Origin: Fuerstiella sp.
Lineage (GTDB): Bacteria > Planctomycetota > Planctomycetia > Planctomycetales > Planctomycetaceae
NCBI GenBank assembly: GCA_022447225.1
Contig: JAKVAZ010000009.1
Coordinates: forward strand, 1 to 64,000
Length of the DNA: 64,000 bases
Direction: 5' to 3'
Below, piece by piece: positions 17,884-26,952 of this stretch (its first letter is position 1; each line of letters starts with the position of its first letter). The position numbers and the translations under genes were made by a program. The notes below the pieces were generated by a model. It was not told the origin of the DNA, ran no database searches, and saw only the letters and a program-made list of their open reading frames with translations.

Positions 17884-18399
17884 TGCAGTCTTTCGTGGCA
17901 GACATCATCCGTATTCAATCCGCACAGAACTTTCGTGCAGTCGTCCTGAAACTCAGGGTAACAACATCAACACCCGAATGTTAAGTAGCACGGGGACCCA
18001 CGTCACTCTTACCACAGTAGAATCCTGGAGAGTTTTTCAGCAGGATTGACAGCTCCGGAACTTCACACTGAGAACGGTGCATGGCTGTATCGCAGATTCT
18101 CAAACGTTCGTGAACACGATACAAAACACAATCGCGATGAACGGCCCGTAGAACCCCAGTCCGATGAGCAGAATCAGCAGTCCACGAAACGGGTCCGCGT
18201 GTTCAGAATAACCCAGCGTCTGCACGTCTGTCGACAGGAACACCAGACACGATCACCTGAGCGTGAACGGCAGGGTTTTCCCGTGTTGAGCAAACGCTGC
18301 AGTTACGCTCGGACCGGCTCTCCGCATCGGTTTCCGCCGGACACCTGTCCAAGCACCCGTTGTTCTCGGTATCAGACAGGATGGCCAGTTGTGATAGAG
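17884..18399. other. Intergenic region
   Basis: Between the helicase gene and the 161-residue protein gene, both leftward. Open frames on the + strand lack protein-like composition. No repeat or hairpin of note. Confidence 0.35.
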
Positions 18400-20409
18400 T
18401 TATATCGCGGCCGCCGGGATCAGCGAATCACCATCATCGAACTCAACCTGACAGCCGGGCAGACTCGACACAAACAGTCGGCCATATGATTTGGTCAGCA
18501 GGCGGGGATCCAGAATCACCACGCGGCCCGTGTCCGTCTGTGAACGAATAAGTCGTCCGATGCCCTGCTTCAACTTGATGATTGCTTCGGGAATCTGATA
18601 CTCCCGAAACGGATTGCCTCCTCGAGCCCTGATCGCATCAACACGGGCCTGAAGCAGTGGATGATCGGGCACACTGAAAGGCAAACGCGGAATGATGACG
18701 TTTTGAAGAGATTTTCCAGGCACGTCGACTCCCTGCCAGAAACTGTCCGTACCAAACAAAACAGCCTGAGGATCCCTGCGAAACCGGTCCAGCATCGCTG
18801 ATCTCGGCAGCCCTCGTCCCTGGGCATACAACGTCAGATCATGTTCTGACAGCCAGCTCTGCAGCCGATGGATACAAAACTCCAGCATGGTGTAGCTGGT
18901 GAACAGAACGAATGCTCGTCCTTTTGTTTCCAGTAAATGACGTTTGATACGAGGAATGCAGGCCGCCTGGAATCCGGATGCATCCATTCCAGGATCAGGC
19001 ATCCCCTTCGACAAAATGAGTCGCATCTGTGAGGAATAGTCAAAGGGACTTCCGTGCCGACTGTCACTCCCGTCGGTTAGTCCGACACGATTCCGGAAGA
19101 AACTGAAATCATCCGAACCGACTGAAAGCGTCGCGCTGGCACAGATCACAGACGGAACTTCGTTAAACAGGTGTTCCCTCAACAGCGGACCGACTTCGAC
19201 AGGCGCGCTGGTCAGTTTGATTGCGCGTTTGGCGCCACTTTTCTCTAGCCAGTACACATTCCCCGCCTGGCTCTGTGTGCACCAGGAATCCAGACATTCC
19301 GCCAGGATCCCACAGCGGTCGGCAACACCGGAAAGTTCAACCCGATCGTCCTCTTTAACCATTCTGCCGGATTCAGTTTCCAGGAGAGCTGCCAGATCCC
19401 GCAGCCGCGGAGAAACGGTGTTGATGACTTCCACCGGTCCGGTGATCCGACCGTTGGCACGACCGAAACGACGACACCATTCGTCGAGTTCAGAAAAAAA
19501 ATGACGACAGTCGGCCTGAATCGTTGAAACCCGATCCTGAGCAGTCGTCAGCTGATGCACGCACAGCAGCCCTCTCTGCGTTTTCCGGTTGTAAAGTCGA
19601 TTGAGAAGATAACTGAACTGTCCCTCTGTCACCGACAATCCCAGATGACTTGCTGCAACGCTTTCAATTGTGTGCGCTTCGTCCAGCACCACAACCTCAT
19701 AATCCGGCAGAATACTGGCCCCTTCACGCCGCAGAGCCAGGTCAGAAAAAAACAACGCATGATTCACCACCAGCAAATCAGCGTTCCAGACCCGACTTCG
19801 GGCTCGGTAATAGAAACAGTTGTTGTGGTGTGGACAGGATTTTCTCAGGCAGTCCCCGTGATCACTGACCACTTCATCCCACACCGCAGGATCCGGTCGA
19901 AACGACAGATCGGCACGACTCCCGTCGGTTGTCTCCTGTGACCATTCAGTGATTTGCCTTAACTGCTCTGCGGACTCCGGCTTCAACAGTGTATTTTGTA
20001 CCTGACGACTGAACGCCCGTTCTGTGCGTCGCAGGCTGATGTAATTGCCTCGTCCCTTGACCAGCACTGCGGAGAACTCCACCGGCAGTACGGACTGCAG
20101 GAAGGGTATGTCCCGCGTAATCAGCTGTTCCTGCAGACTGATTGTATTCGTGGAAACGATAATGCGTTTCTTCTGCTGTCCCGTTGTCTGTCCGGCCCGG
20201 ACTGCAAGTATTGAGGGCACCAAATAGGCAAAACTCTTGCCAACTCCCGTTCCGGCTTCCGTCACCAGATGTTGACCGTCAAGAACGGCCCGCTCAATTG
20301 CTTCAGCCATGGCAAGCTGTTCAGGACGATGCTCGTAGTTGGCAAGTCGTCGGGCAACACTGCCGTCTGCTCCCAATACATCTGCTGACGATCCAGGCAT
20401 CTCCGTCAT
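18400..20409 (-). CDS. DinG-like ATP-dependent DNA helicase (superfamily 2)
   Basis: This 669-residue protein is a superfamily 2 helicase of the DinG/XPD type, which unwinds DNA 5'-3' in repair and replication-conflict processing. Walker A is EAGTGVGKS (51-59), the DEAH box is at 243-246, and motif VI sequences near the C terminus include FGTDSFWQGVDVPG and IGRLIRSQTDTGRV. Three cysteines sit in the Fe-S domain (C187, C192, C198 in GDCLRKSCPHHNNC). The position where the first Fe-S cysteine is normally found, after KGRGNY, holds Ser125 in KGRGNYISLRR. The cluster may therefore be absent or have a different ligand. No exonuclease domain is fused. It is divergent from the sugar dehydrogenase gene. 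Confidence 0.88.
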   Translation of the reverse strand: MTEMPGSSADVLGADGSVARRLANYEHRPEQLAMAEAIERAVLDGQHLVTEAGTGVGKSFAYLVPSILAVRAGQTTGQQKKRIIVSTNTISLQEQLITRDIPFLQSVLPVEFSAVLVKGRGNYISLRRTERAFSRQVQNTLLKPESAEQLRQITEWSQETTDGSRADLSFRPDPAVWDEVVSDHGDCLRKSCPHHNNCFYYRARSRVWNADLLVVNHALFFSDLALRREGASILPDYEVVVLDEAHTIESVAASHLGLSVTEGQFSYLLNRLYNRKTQRGLLCVHQLTTAQDRVSTIQADCRHFFSELDEWCRRFGRANGRITGPVEVINTVSPRLRDLAALLETESGRMVKEDDRVELSGVADRCGILAECLDSWCTQSQAGNVYWLEKSGAKRAIKLTSAPVEVGPLLREHLFNEVPSVICASATLSVGSDDFSFFRNRVGLTDGSDSRHGSPFDYSSQMRLILSKGMPDPGMDASGFQAACIPRIKRHLLETKGRAFVLFTSYTMLEFCIHRLQSWLSEHDLTLYAQGRGLPRSAMLDRFRRDPQAVLFGTDSFWQGVDVPGKSLQNVIIPRLPFSVPDHPLLQARVDAIRARGGNPFREYQIPEAIIKLKQGIGRLIRSQTDTGRVVILDPRLLTKSYGRLFVSSLPGCQVEFDDGDSLIPAAAI

Positions 20410-21383
20410 TGCAGCACCCGCGTATCACCAGTCCGGATCACGGTGCTGTCGCCCAGGATAGCGAACGTCTGACGACTCGCCGAAAACACCACATCACCCT
20501 GAATTCCGAATACCACCATCAGTTCATGGACCTCCTGCATCCCGTGAATCTGCAATTCGTGCGTTCTTCAGAATCAGCATCCACCATCAGATAACTGATT
20601 TCAGTCAGTGCCACCTGAAACTGCTGACCGTCGGAATTCTCACAATTTCCTCCGATTCGTCCGAACATAACAAAACCACCTCCTCGTTTACCAGATACAA
20701 CGATGAGTTACGACAAACGTGGGCAGCACCACTGAACAGTGGTCTGTTCAGTGGTGCCGATTTGAAAACATCGGCTGACAGGAGGCAAAAACAACGAACA
20801 GAAACGCCGTCAAGTGGTCCGTCCGGCGGGACACATCACTACATAAACGGGGACAGACCGGCCTGGCAAACCGAACGACAGCGGTGAGAAATTGGCCGTC
20901 TACTCCGTCGACAACACGGGTTTTCCCCGGTTAACAGCGGAATACAATCAAAGAATTCCTGCCTGAATGGTCAGATGTTCATTGTGATCCGAAACTCACA
21001 GGCGAGATCCCGAATTCTGCCGGAATGCAGGATTGACCGGGTTCAGTCCATTCTGCGGACGGTGTGATCCGATGAGCCCGAAAAATATCAGGAAGGAAAT
21101 TGCCTTTGTCATACATATGAGGCTAAAAGTTTCTGATGATTCTTTTTTATTCGCGCTGAAACGCGAAAGGTCGTATGTCGGAGATATGGTTTAACGAACT
21201 GGTAAAACTACTCGAGACGGTCTGACGCTGAGCAGACTGTCTGATCTAAACCTGATCGTTTCCCGGATAGATTCATCCTGATTGGTACAGACGAGGCGAA
21301 CAGCGACAGCTGTTTCTGCAGAAGCCGGTGAGTATTAAGTCTGTTTTCGATCCCATGTTTGTTGTTTTGGAAATTCATGAATC
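20410..21383. other. Long divergent intergenic region with inverted repeats
   Basis: Nearly 1 kb separates the divergent helicase and nucleotide-sugar dehydrogenase genes. I find no supportable gene. It contains the overlapping palindromes at 20726-20757 (separate entry) and a smaller hairpin, TTCGCG (21150-21155) with CGCGAA (21162-21167), just after a T-rich run. Its length and structure leave room for regulatory sites or a small RNA, without direct evidence for either. Confidence 0.4.
20726..20757. repeat. Perfect 14-bp inverted repeat with an alternative internal hairpin
   Basis: GCACCACTGAACAG (20726-20739) is followed by TGGT and then by its exact reverse complement (20744-20757). Inside it, ACCACT (20728-20733) can instead pair with AGTGGT (20738-20743) around a GAAC loop, because the heptamer CAGTGGT occurs twice. 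The two folds exclude each other. No T-run follows on either strand, so an intrinsic terminator is unlikely. Confidence 0.75.
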
Positions 21384-22727
21384 ATGCCTTCCGTTTCCCA
21401 CTCATTTGTCGAGTTGCAGCAAAAGATCGAACAAAAGTCTGCCCGGGTTGGAGTCATCGGGCTGGGATACGTCGGGCTGCCGCTAATCAGCGCATTTACG
21501 AACGCCGGCTTTCGGTGCCTGGGATTTGATGTCGACCATTCAAAGGTCACATCACTCAACAATGGCGAAAGTTACATCCAGCACATTTCGGGCAGTCAGG
21601 TGCAGGACTGGAACGATCGGCAGGTCTTCGAAGCAACCGCCGATATGACACGACTGGGCGAAGCGGACGTACTGCTGATCTGTGTCCCCACCCCGCTTAA
21701 CGAAAGCCGCGATCCGGACCTTCGTTATGTGGAAGGAACTGCGCGTGCAATTGCAGCCGTTCTGCGTCCCGGTCAACTGGTCATTTTAGAAAGCACCACC
21801 TATCCAACCACCACTCGTGATGTACTGGTGCCGATTCTGAACAACAATCCGGCTCAACACCGCTGCGGTGCGGACATTTTCGTGGCCTACAGTCCTGAAC
21901 GGGAAGATCCAGGCAACCCCGATTATACGGCAGCCGGCATCCCCAAAGTTGTGGGCGGACTTGACGATGCCAGTCTTGAACTGGCTTGTGACCTGTATGC
22001 ACACGCCATTGTCCAGGTCATCCCCGTGGCAAGCACTGAAGCGGCAGAAGCCTGCAAGATTCTGGAAAACACTTACCGCGCCGTGAACATCGCCATGGTC
22101 AACGAGCTAAAGATGCTCTTCGATCGAATGGACATCGATGTCTGGGAAGTGATCAACGCAGCAAAGACCAAACCATTCGGCTTTCAGGCCTTTTATCCTG
22201 GACCTGGACTGGGCGGTCACTGCATCCCCATTGATCCGTTCTACCTCACCTGGCTGGCCCGCCGACAGGGAATGTCGACACGGTTTATTGAACTGGCCGG
22301 TGAAGTCAATGCAGGCATGCCGAGATACGTCATCGACAGACTGGGTGAATTCCTCAACGACGTCGGTAAACCCATCCGTGGCAGTAGAATTGCGCTGCTG
22401 GGTATGGCTTACAAAAAAGATGTTGATGATCCTCGGGAAAGTCCGTCATTCGAACTGATGGAACTGTTACTGGAACGCGGAGCGAACCTGACCTACAACG
22501 ATCCTCATATTCCGCTGCTCAGAAAGATGAGGAACTATGATTTTTCGGCAACCAGCAGTCAGGACCTGACTCCAGAATATCTGGAAAGCCAGGACTGCGT
22601 ATTGATTGCGACTGATCATTCCTCCTACGACTATCACCAGATCGTACGTCATTCAAGAATGGTACTTGATACCCGTAATGCCACAGTGAATGTGACCGAA
22701 GGGCGAGAAAAAATTCGTCGTGCCTGA
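21384..22727 (+). CDS. Nucleotide-sugar dehydrogenase (UDP-glucose/UDP-HexNAc 6-dehydrogenase family)
   Basis: This 447-residue NAD-dependent enzyme oxidises the C6 hydroxyl of a UDP-sugar to a carboxylate in two steps, supplying acidic sugars for polysaccharide or envelope glycans. The NAD-binding loop is GVIGLGYVGLPL near the N terminus, followed by LICVPTPLNESRDPDL. The catalytic cysteine is C280 in GLGGHCIPIDPFYL, and the C-terminal domain has LLGMAYKKDVDDPRESPS. The PTPL and HCIPIDPFYL wording is closer to UDP-GlcNAc/ManNAc dehydrogenases (WbpA/TviB/WecC group) than to UDP-glucose dehydrogenases, but this is by eye. No glycosyltransferase genes are adjacent. It converges with the kinase gene. 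Confidence 0.9.
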   Translation: MPSVSHSFVELQQKIEQKSARVGVIGLGYVGLPLISAFTNAGFRCLGFDVDHSKVTSLNNGESYIQHISGSQVQDWNDRQVFEATADMTRLGEADVLLICVPTPLNESRDPDLRYVEGTARAIAAVLRPGQLVILESTTYPTTTRDVLVPILNNNPAQHRCGADIFVAYSPEREDPGNPDYTAAGIPKVVGGLDDASLELACDLYAHAIVQVIPVASTEAAEACKILENTYRAVNIAMVNELKMLFDRMDIDVWEVINAAKTKPFGFQAFYPGPGLGGHCIPIDPFYLTWLARRQGMSTRFIELAGEVNAGMPRYVIDRLGEFLNDVGKPIRGSRIALLGMAYKKDVDDPRESPSFELMELLLERGANLTYNDPHIPLLRKMRNYDFSATSSQDLTPEYLESQDCVLIATDHSSYDYHQIVRHSRMVLDTRNATVNVTEGREKIRRA

Positions 22728-22816
22728 TTATTCTCAGGTAACAACAGATTTGGATGCAGAGAATCAACACTGTCGTGTGCCTCGCTTCGTCCAGCATCGT
22801 CGAGTCTGAAAAGCGA

Positions 22817-24244
22817 CTAGTGAAAGTCCTTGCCGGTCAGCAGACGTTCAATCCTGTCGGCCTGAAGTCCAACTTCCACCACGCTGCGTCGAATCTCCTC
22901 TCCGTCAACCGTTGCCCGCGGATAGGTATCAACCATTACGAAATACGGCAACCCTTCGACCTCGCGAATCGCCAGGCCGCCATGCAGGACCTTTGCGTTC
23001 AGACGAAGTGCCTGTTCATAGAATTCCGCTTCCGCCGGGCAGCAGACACTGTAAATCAGCAGTAACCGATGTCCCGCCGGATGATCGCTGTTTTCCAGGA
23101 ACACAGACTGCCCCCGCCCGCCCGGCAGCTGAATCCGTATTTCAAATCTATGGCCACGCTGCAGACATTCTGCTATCGGCACCTCGTCAAATGCATCGTT
23201 CACCAGGGTCTCAAGATCCCGAGAGTCACCCAGTACCGCCTGAAGCAACTGACTGGCGCCAGCTCCGTTCGCCGGCCGATTGGAAGGACTGCGTGACAGC
23301 AGCATTGCCGCGCATTCGGCCACGTCCAGCGGCACCGTTGGATTCAGTTCACGTACCGGTCGATAGTCTCCCGACATCACCACATTCATCAGTCCGTGCA
23401 TGCTGTGACTTTCAAACGGCAGTCTCCCGGTCAGCATCAGGTGAAAACAAACGCCCAAAGCAAACACATCACTTGAAGTCGTGGCCGGCTCTCCCTGGAA
23501 GATTTCCGGAGCCATATAATTCGGAGTACCGGCCAGTCGGGCGTGTTCGGCCTCCACCGAATGCACGCGTTTGGCAAGTCCGAAATCACCGATTTTCGGG
23601 CTGCCGGACGGTGTCACCAGAATGTTGTCCGGCTTGAGATCCCGATGGATGATTCCCAGACGATGAGCCGCCGCCAGTCCGTCAGCAACACCTAAGGCAA
23701 ACTGTGTTGCACGGATCGGATCCAGCGGACCACAGACTTGAATTTCGCGCTGCAGGGATCCGCCGGCCACATATTCCATTTCCAGATAGTGCCGTTCGTC
23801 ACAGACCCCGACCGCATGTGTCGTCACCACATTGGGGTGCACCAGTGCCGCCGCCGCACGCGCCTCAATCTGAAAGCGCCCCGTGTAATCAACGTCAAGC
23901 GAAACACGACGAGGAGACAAAACTTTCAATGCACACAACCGATGCAGAGATCTGTTGTGTGCCAGATAGACGACTCCCATCGCGCCACGACCAAGCATCC
24001 GCCGGCAGTCATAGATGTGCAACTGCTGTCCTTCCGGAATCAGATCGTCAACAGGGTGCTCGAGTGTGTCTACAGAACCCGAACCTGCGGCACTACGATC
24101 GCAAAACTCCGGGAACAAATCAGACGACGAAATCCAGGTGTCGTCTTGTTTGCCGTTCATCCCGCAACGAGGACAACCGGAAACCGGTCCGCCGGACAGA
24201 AAGAAGAAGGGTTCATTACAGCCTGGGCAGTAGAATGCAGCCAA
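22817..24244 (-). CDS. Serine/threonine protein kinase with N-terminal zinc ribbon
   Basis: This 475-residue Hanks-type kinase begins with a zinc ribbon (C6-x2-C9 and C24-x2-C27). The kinase domain follows with GRGAMGVVYLAHN as the P-loop, ALKVL with the catalytic lysine, HRDLKPDNILV as the catalytic loop, DFGLAKR, and GTPNYMAPEIFQ in the activation segment. After the kinase is a region of about 120 residues of unknown fold with FVMVDTYPRATV. No membrane segment is seen, so it is probably cytosolic. The start is TTG 24244, with GAGGATGAG just upstream. It follows the radical SAM gene in the same direction after about 120 bases and may be co-transcribed. Target proteins are unknown. Confidence 0.88.
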   Translation of the reverse strand: MAAFYCPGCNEPFFFLSGGPVSGCPRCGMNGKQDDTWISSSDLFPEFCDRSAAGSGSVDTLEHPVDDLIPEGQQLHIYDCRRMLGRGAMGVVYLAHNRSLHRLCALKVLSPRRVSLDVDYTGRFQIEARAAAALVHPNVVTTHAVGVCDERHYLEMEYVAGGSLQREIQVCGPLDPIRATQFALGVADGLAAAHRLGIIHRDLKPDNILVTPSGSPKIGDFGLAKRVHSVEAEHARLAGTPNYMAPEIFQGEPATTSSDVFALGVCFHLMLTGRLPFESHSMHGLMNVVMSGDYRPVRELNPTVPLDVAECAAMLLSRSPSNRPANGAGASQLLQAVLGDSRDLETLVNDAFDEVPIAECLQRGHRFEIRIQLPGGRGQSVFLENSDHPAGHRLLLIYSVCCPAEAEFYEQALRLNAKVLHGGLAIREVEGLPYFVMVDTYPRATVDGEEIRRSVVEVGLQADRIERLLTGKDFH

Positions 24245-24364
24245 TTACTCATCCTCGTCAGCCACCACACCACTCGAACAATCATCAACACCTGTTACTA
24301 CCGGCAACTCTGATCCGGTTCCCGGCGGAACTTGACCAAATCGTCCCTATCTTCAAGCTTCAGT

Positions 24365-25900
24365 TCAGCGTCGGACTTCCACATGATGTCGACGTTGCCG
24401 GGCCGGCAAACTCATTCGCTTCACTTGTGCCGACGCTGGTTGCTCAAGACGAAAGGCGCGAAGAAATTCCGGACGATCCGAACGGCCGGACCGGGTATAA
24501 TCACACCACAGGGCCTCGGCCGCCTGCTGAGGACAGATCGCCTGAGTTTCAACGAGAAACGTGAACAGCGATTCCGCGAGCCGGATCAATGAAATTCCGT
24601 GAAGGCGTTGTTCGCGTTCAACAAGAAAATCACTGAATGCGAGCAACTGCTCAAATACTGACGTGCCCTCTTTCCGCAAGAACTCCAGCGACGTCAGAAA
24701 GTTGCCGCTGTTGCCGATGAGGTCCCAGGTTCGGGCAAAATGTCGCAGACGCATCATGCTGCTGAAATCAATATCTCGGGTCCTCAGGATTTCGAAGGGT
24801 GGCTGATCGCTGTAGACCATTTCAAAATTTTCATCATGCCGGATGATCGGAGTTCCTTTAAGTCGCTTGAGGACACCAACCTGAATCTCATGAGGATTGA
24901 GTGCCAGCAGTCGATCAAATCCCTTTCCGAAACTTTTCAGGTCCTCACCGGGCAGACCAATAATCAGATCGGTGTGAATGTGCACGCCCGTACTGTCCCG
25001 CAGGAAACGAACGTTGTCTTCCAGTTTCGAATTATCCTGTGTCCGACTGATCAGCTCCCCTGTCCTGTCATTGAAAGTCTGAACACCGATCTCAAACTGA
25101 AGCGCCCCCGGAGGAAACATTGCAATCAGATCGCGGAGTGAATCCGGAAGTCGGTCCGGAACCATTTCGAAATGAAGAAACAATCCTTCGCTCCAGCGAT
25201 CCAGAAAAAACGTCAGGATCTTCTGACTCACCCGGATATTCAGATTGAAGGTTCGATCGACAAACTTGAACTGTCGAGCCCCGCGGTCCAGTAGTGACTG
25301 CAGCGCCGCCAAAAACTCAGCTAAGTCAGCCTGCCGCACGGGAATCTCCAGTGCCGACAGACAGAACTCGCAGGTGAAGGGACAGCCGCGGGAAGCTTCG
25401 ACATAAATGACCCGGTGGGCAATGTCCTCCTGATCGTACAGATGGTACGGCAGATTCAATTCGGAAAACTGCGGCACTTCAGCATGAATCATATGTGCCG
25501 GCGAACCGTCGTCCCGCAGAATTTTTTCGCACAGTTCAGCAAACGCCAGGTCAGCTTCTCCGGTGATCACGTGGTCCGCCTGATGGACCACGGGCGAGGT
25601 CTCCCATTCGTAGCTGACTTCAGGACCACCCAGGACAACAATAACGTCCGGAGCCACGCGTCTCATGCCGGCCACCAGATCTGTGACCTGCCGCACGTTC
25701 CATACGTAAACTCCAATTCCCACAATCCGCGGTCGATGTTCCAGGATATCAGCAAGCACCTCAATCAGACTGTCGCCAATGCTGAACTCGAGCATCAAGG
25801 TGCGTTCTCTGAGATCTCCCATGTTTGCCAGCAAACAGCGAAGACCAAATGCGCTGTGCCAGTAACGAGCGTTCAAAGTTGTCAGAACGATGTCCGCCAT
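24365..25900 (-). CDS. B12-binding-domain radical SAM protein
   Basis: This is a 511-residue protein with an N-terminal cobalamin-binding-type domain (1-130, including [13 protein letters not shown]) and a radical SAM core. The [4Fe-4S] motif is C173-x3-C177-x2-C180 in GCPFTCEFC. The core continues with [11 protein letters not shown] and [12 protein letters not shown], and the C-terminal region is of the kind found in DUF4080 proteins. Radical SAM enzymes of this class often methylate or rearrange unreactive carbons; the substrate is unknown. The frame is open to 26113, but ATG 25900 starts at [15 protein letters not shown], the usual beginning of the domain. The next gene downstream is the zinc-ribbon kinase. 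Confidence 0.88.
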   Translation of the reverse strand: MADIVLTTLNARYWHSAFGLRCLLANMGDLRERTLMLEFSIGDSLIEVLADILEHRPRIVGIGVYVWNVRQVTDLVAGMRRVAPDVIVVLGGPEVSYEWETSPVVHQADHVITGEADLAFAELCEKILRDDGSPAHMIHAEVPQFSELNLPYHLYDQEDIAHRVIYVEASRGCPFTCEFCLSALEIPVRQADLAEFLAALQSLLDRGARQFKFVDRTFNLNIRVSQKILTFFLDRWSEGLFLHFEMVPDRLPDSLRDLIAMFPPGALQFEIGVQTFNDRTGELISRTQDNSKLEDNVRFLRDSTGVHIHTDLIIGLPGEDLKSFGKGFDRLLALNPHEIQVGVLKRLKGTPIIRHDENFEMVYSDQPPFEILRTRDIDFSSMMRLRHFARTWDLIGNSGNFLTSLEFLRKEGTSVFEQLLAFSDFLVEREQRLHGISLIRLAESLFTFLVETQAICPQQAAEALWCDYTRSGRSDRPEFLRAFRLEQPASAQVKRMSLPARQRRHHVEVRR

Positions 25901-26952
25901 GCGCTCCACTGATCTCTGTAACCTGAATTCACATATAACTGACCGACAACCGAAGTTGTAATACAACCGACACCCGGCAGCATAAGTGACAGGTTCCCGA
26001 GGATCGACGTGAACAAGTACAGCCCGACAGACTCCCCGAGGTCGACTTCTGATGAATACAGCCTGATCCAGGAGACTTCTGTCGAAGGTATATAGCTTGC
26101 AGCATAATAACACGCATTGTTACACGTGCAGCCGGATCGTGTTTCCGTCTACGAATCGACCAAGTTCGGCCATACCGATCACCGCAGATCCAAAACAGAG
26201 ACGGAACTCAGCAGACCAACACCCGAACCATGACTCCTGAGCCGCGCCACATACCGCCGTCGGCATGAAAAACTCTTACAGCCGACAGAAAACACATCCT
26301 GATATACCGATCATCACCGGATCTGCCACTGTTTGCCCGTACCAATCTCTATAGCTGATTCTTTTATCACGCTGATTAACGAATTTCATGAGAGCGAGGT
26401 TCTACACAGTGAATCTTCGTCGCCCCACACTCACATTTCTTCCGGTTTAGTCGATGATCGGCGTGTTTGGACCAGAGATGCGAACCCGCGACCGGACCAC
26501 ACTGTCTGCCGAACAGGAACACGGTTTCGGATTTATTGTATTCGAGGTAGTTCAGGTTGTTCGGTACATTGCTGAACCAACTGGTTCACTGAACCGCAAG
26601 GGCACAGATCCTCCGTGATCAACCGCGTAACACCGGAAAGTTGGTAAGAATGCCCAACCCGGCATCCCGTCGTACGGTCCTGCCCCGGCCTCGGAGCATA
26701 CGACATGCACGGTAATATTTGATAGCGACATGAAGGTAGAGTATCCCGGTACCGGACTGAGCGATCCCTGGAGGTCATCCGTCGATTGCACCAAAGCGAC
26801 GTTTCAAATCAGTCTTTATGATTACGGGCGTTTCAGTGGTCCGTCTCTGTCACACGCCAGACCGGCGGGATAATGTCTTCGGAGTTCGTGTGTCCTGCAG
26901 TTTCGCCAGGTAGCCGTCGAAGGCGGTTTCACTTACGGATGTTGAAATACCG
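25901..26952. other. Long intergenic region upstream of the RNA ligase
   Basis: About 1 kb with no supported gene. Short frames on both strands overlap one another and have no domain-like sequence. It lies between the divergent radical SAM and RNA ligase genes and should include both promoters. No strong hairpin or repeat was noticed before the 8-bp repeat tract inside the ligase 5' end. Confidence 0.35.

Noticed and set aside
21150-21167. Short TTCGCG/CGCGAA hairpin as a terminator
   Set aside because: The T-rich run precedes the hairpin on the plus strand, and on the minus strand the run is A-rich, so it does not match an intrinsic terminator.
23704-24564. 286-codon frame on the plus strand
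   Set aside because: It covers the 5' end of the kinase and the 3' end of the radical SAM gene in antisense; no recognisable protein features.
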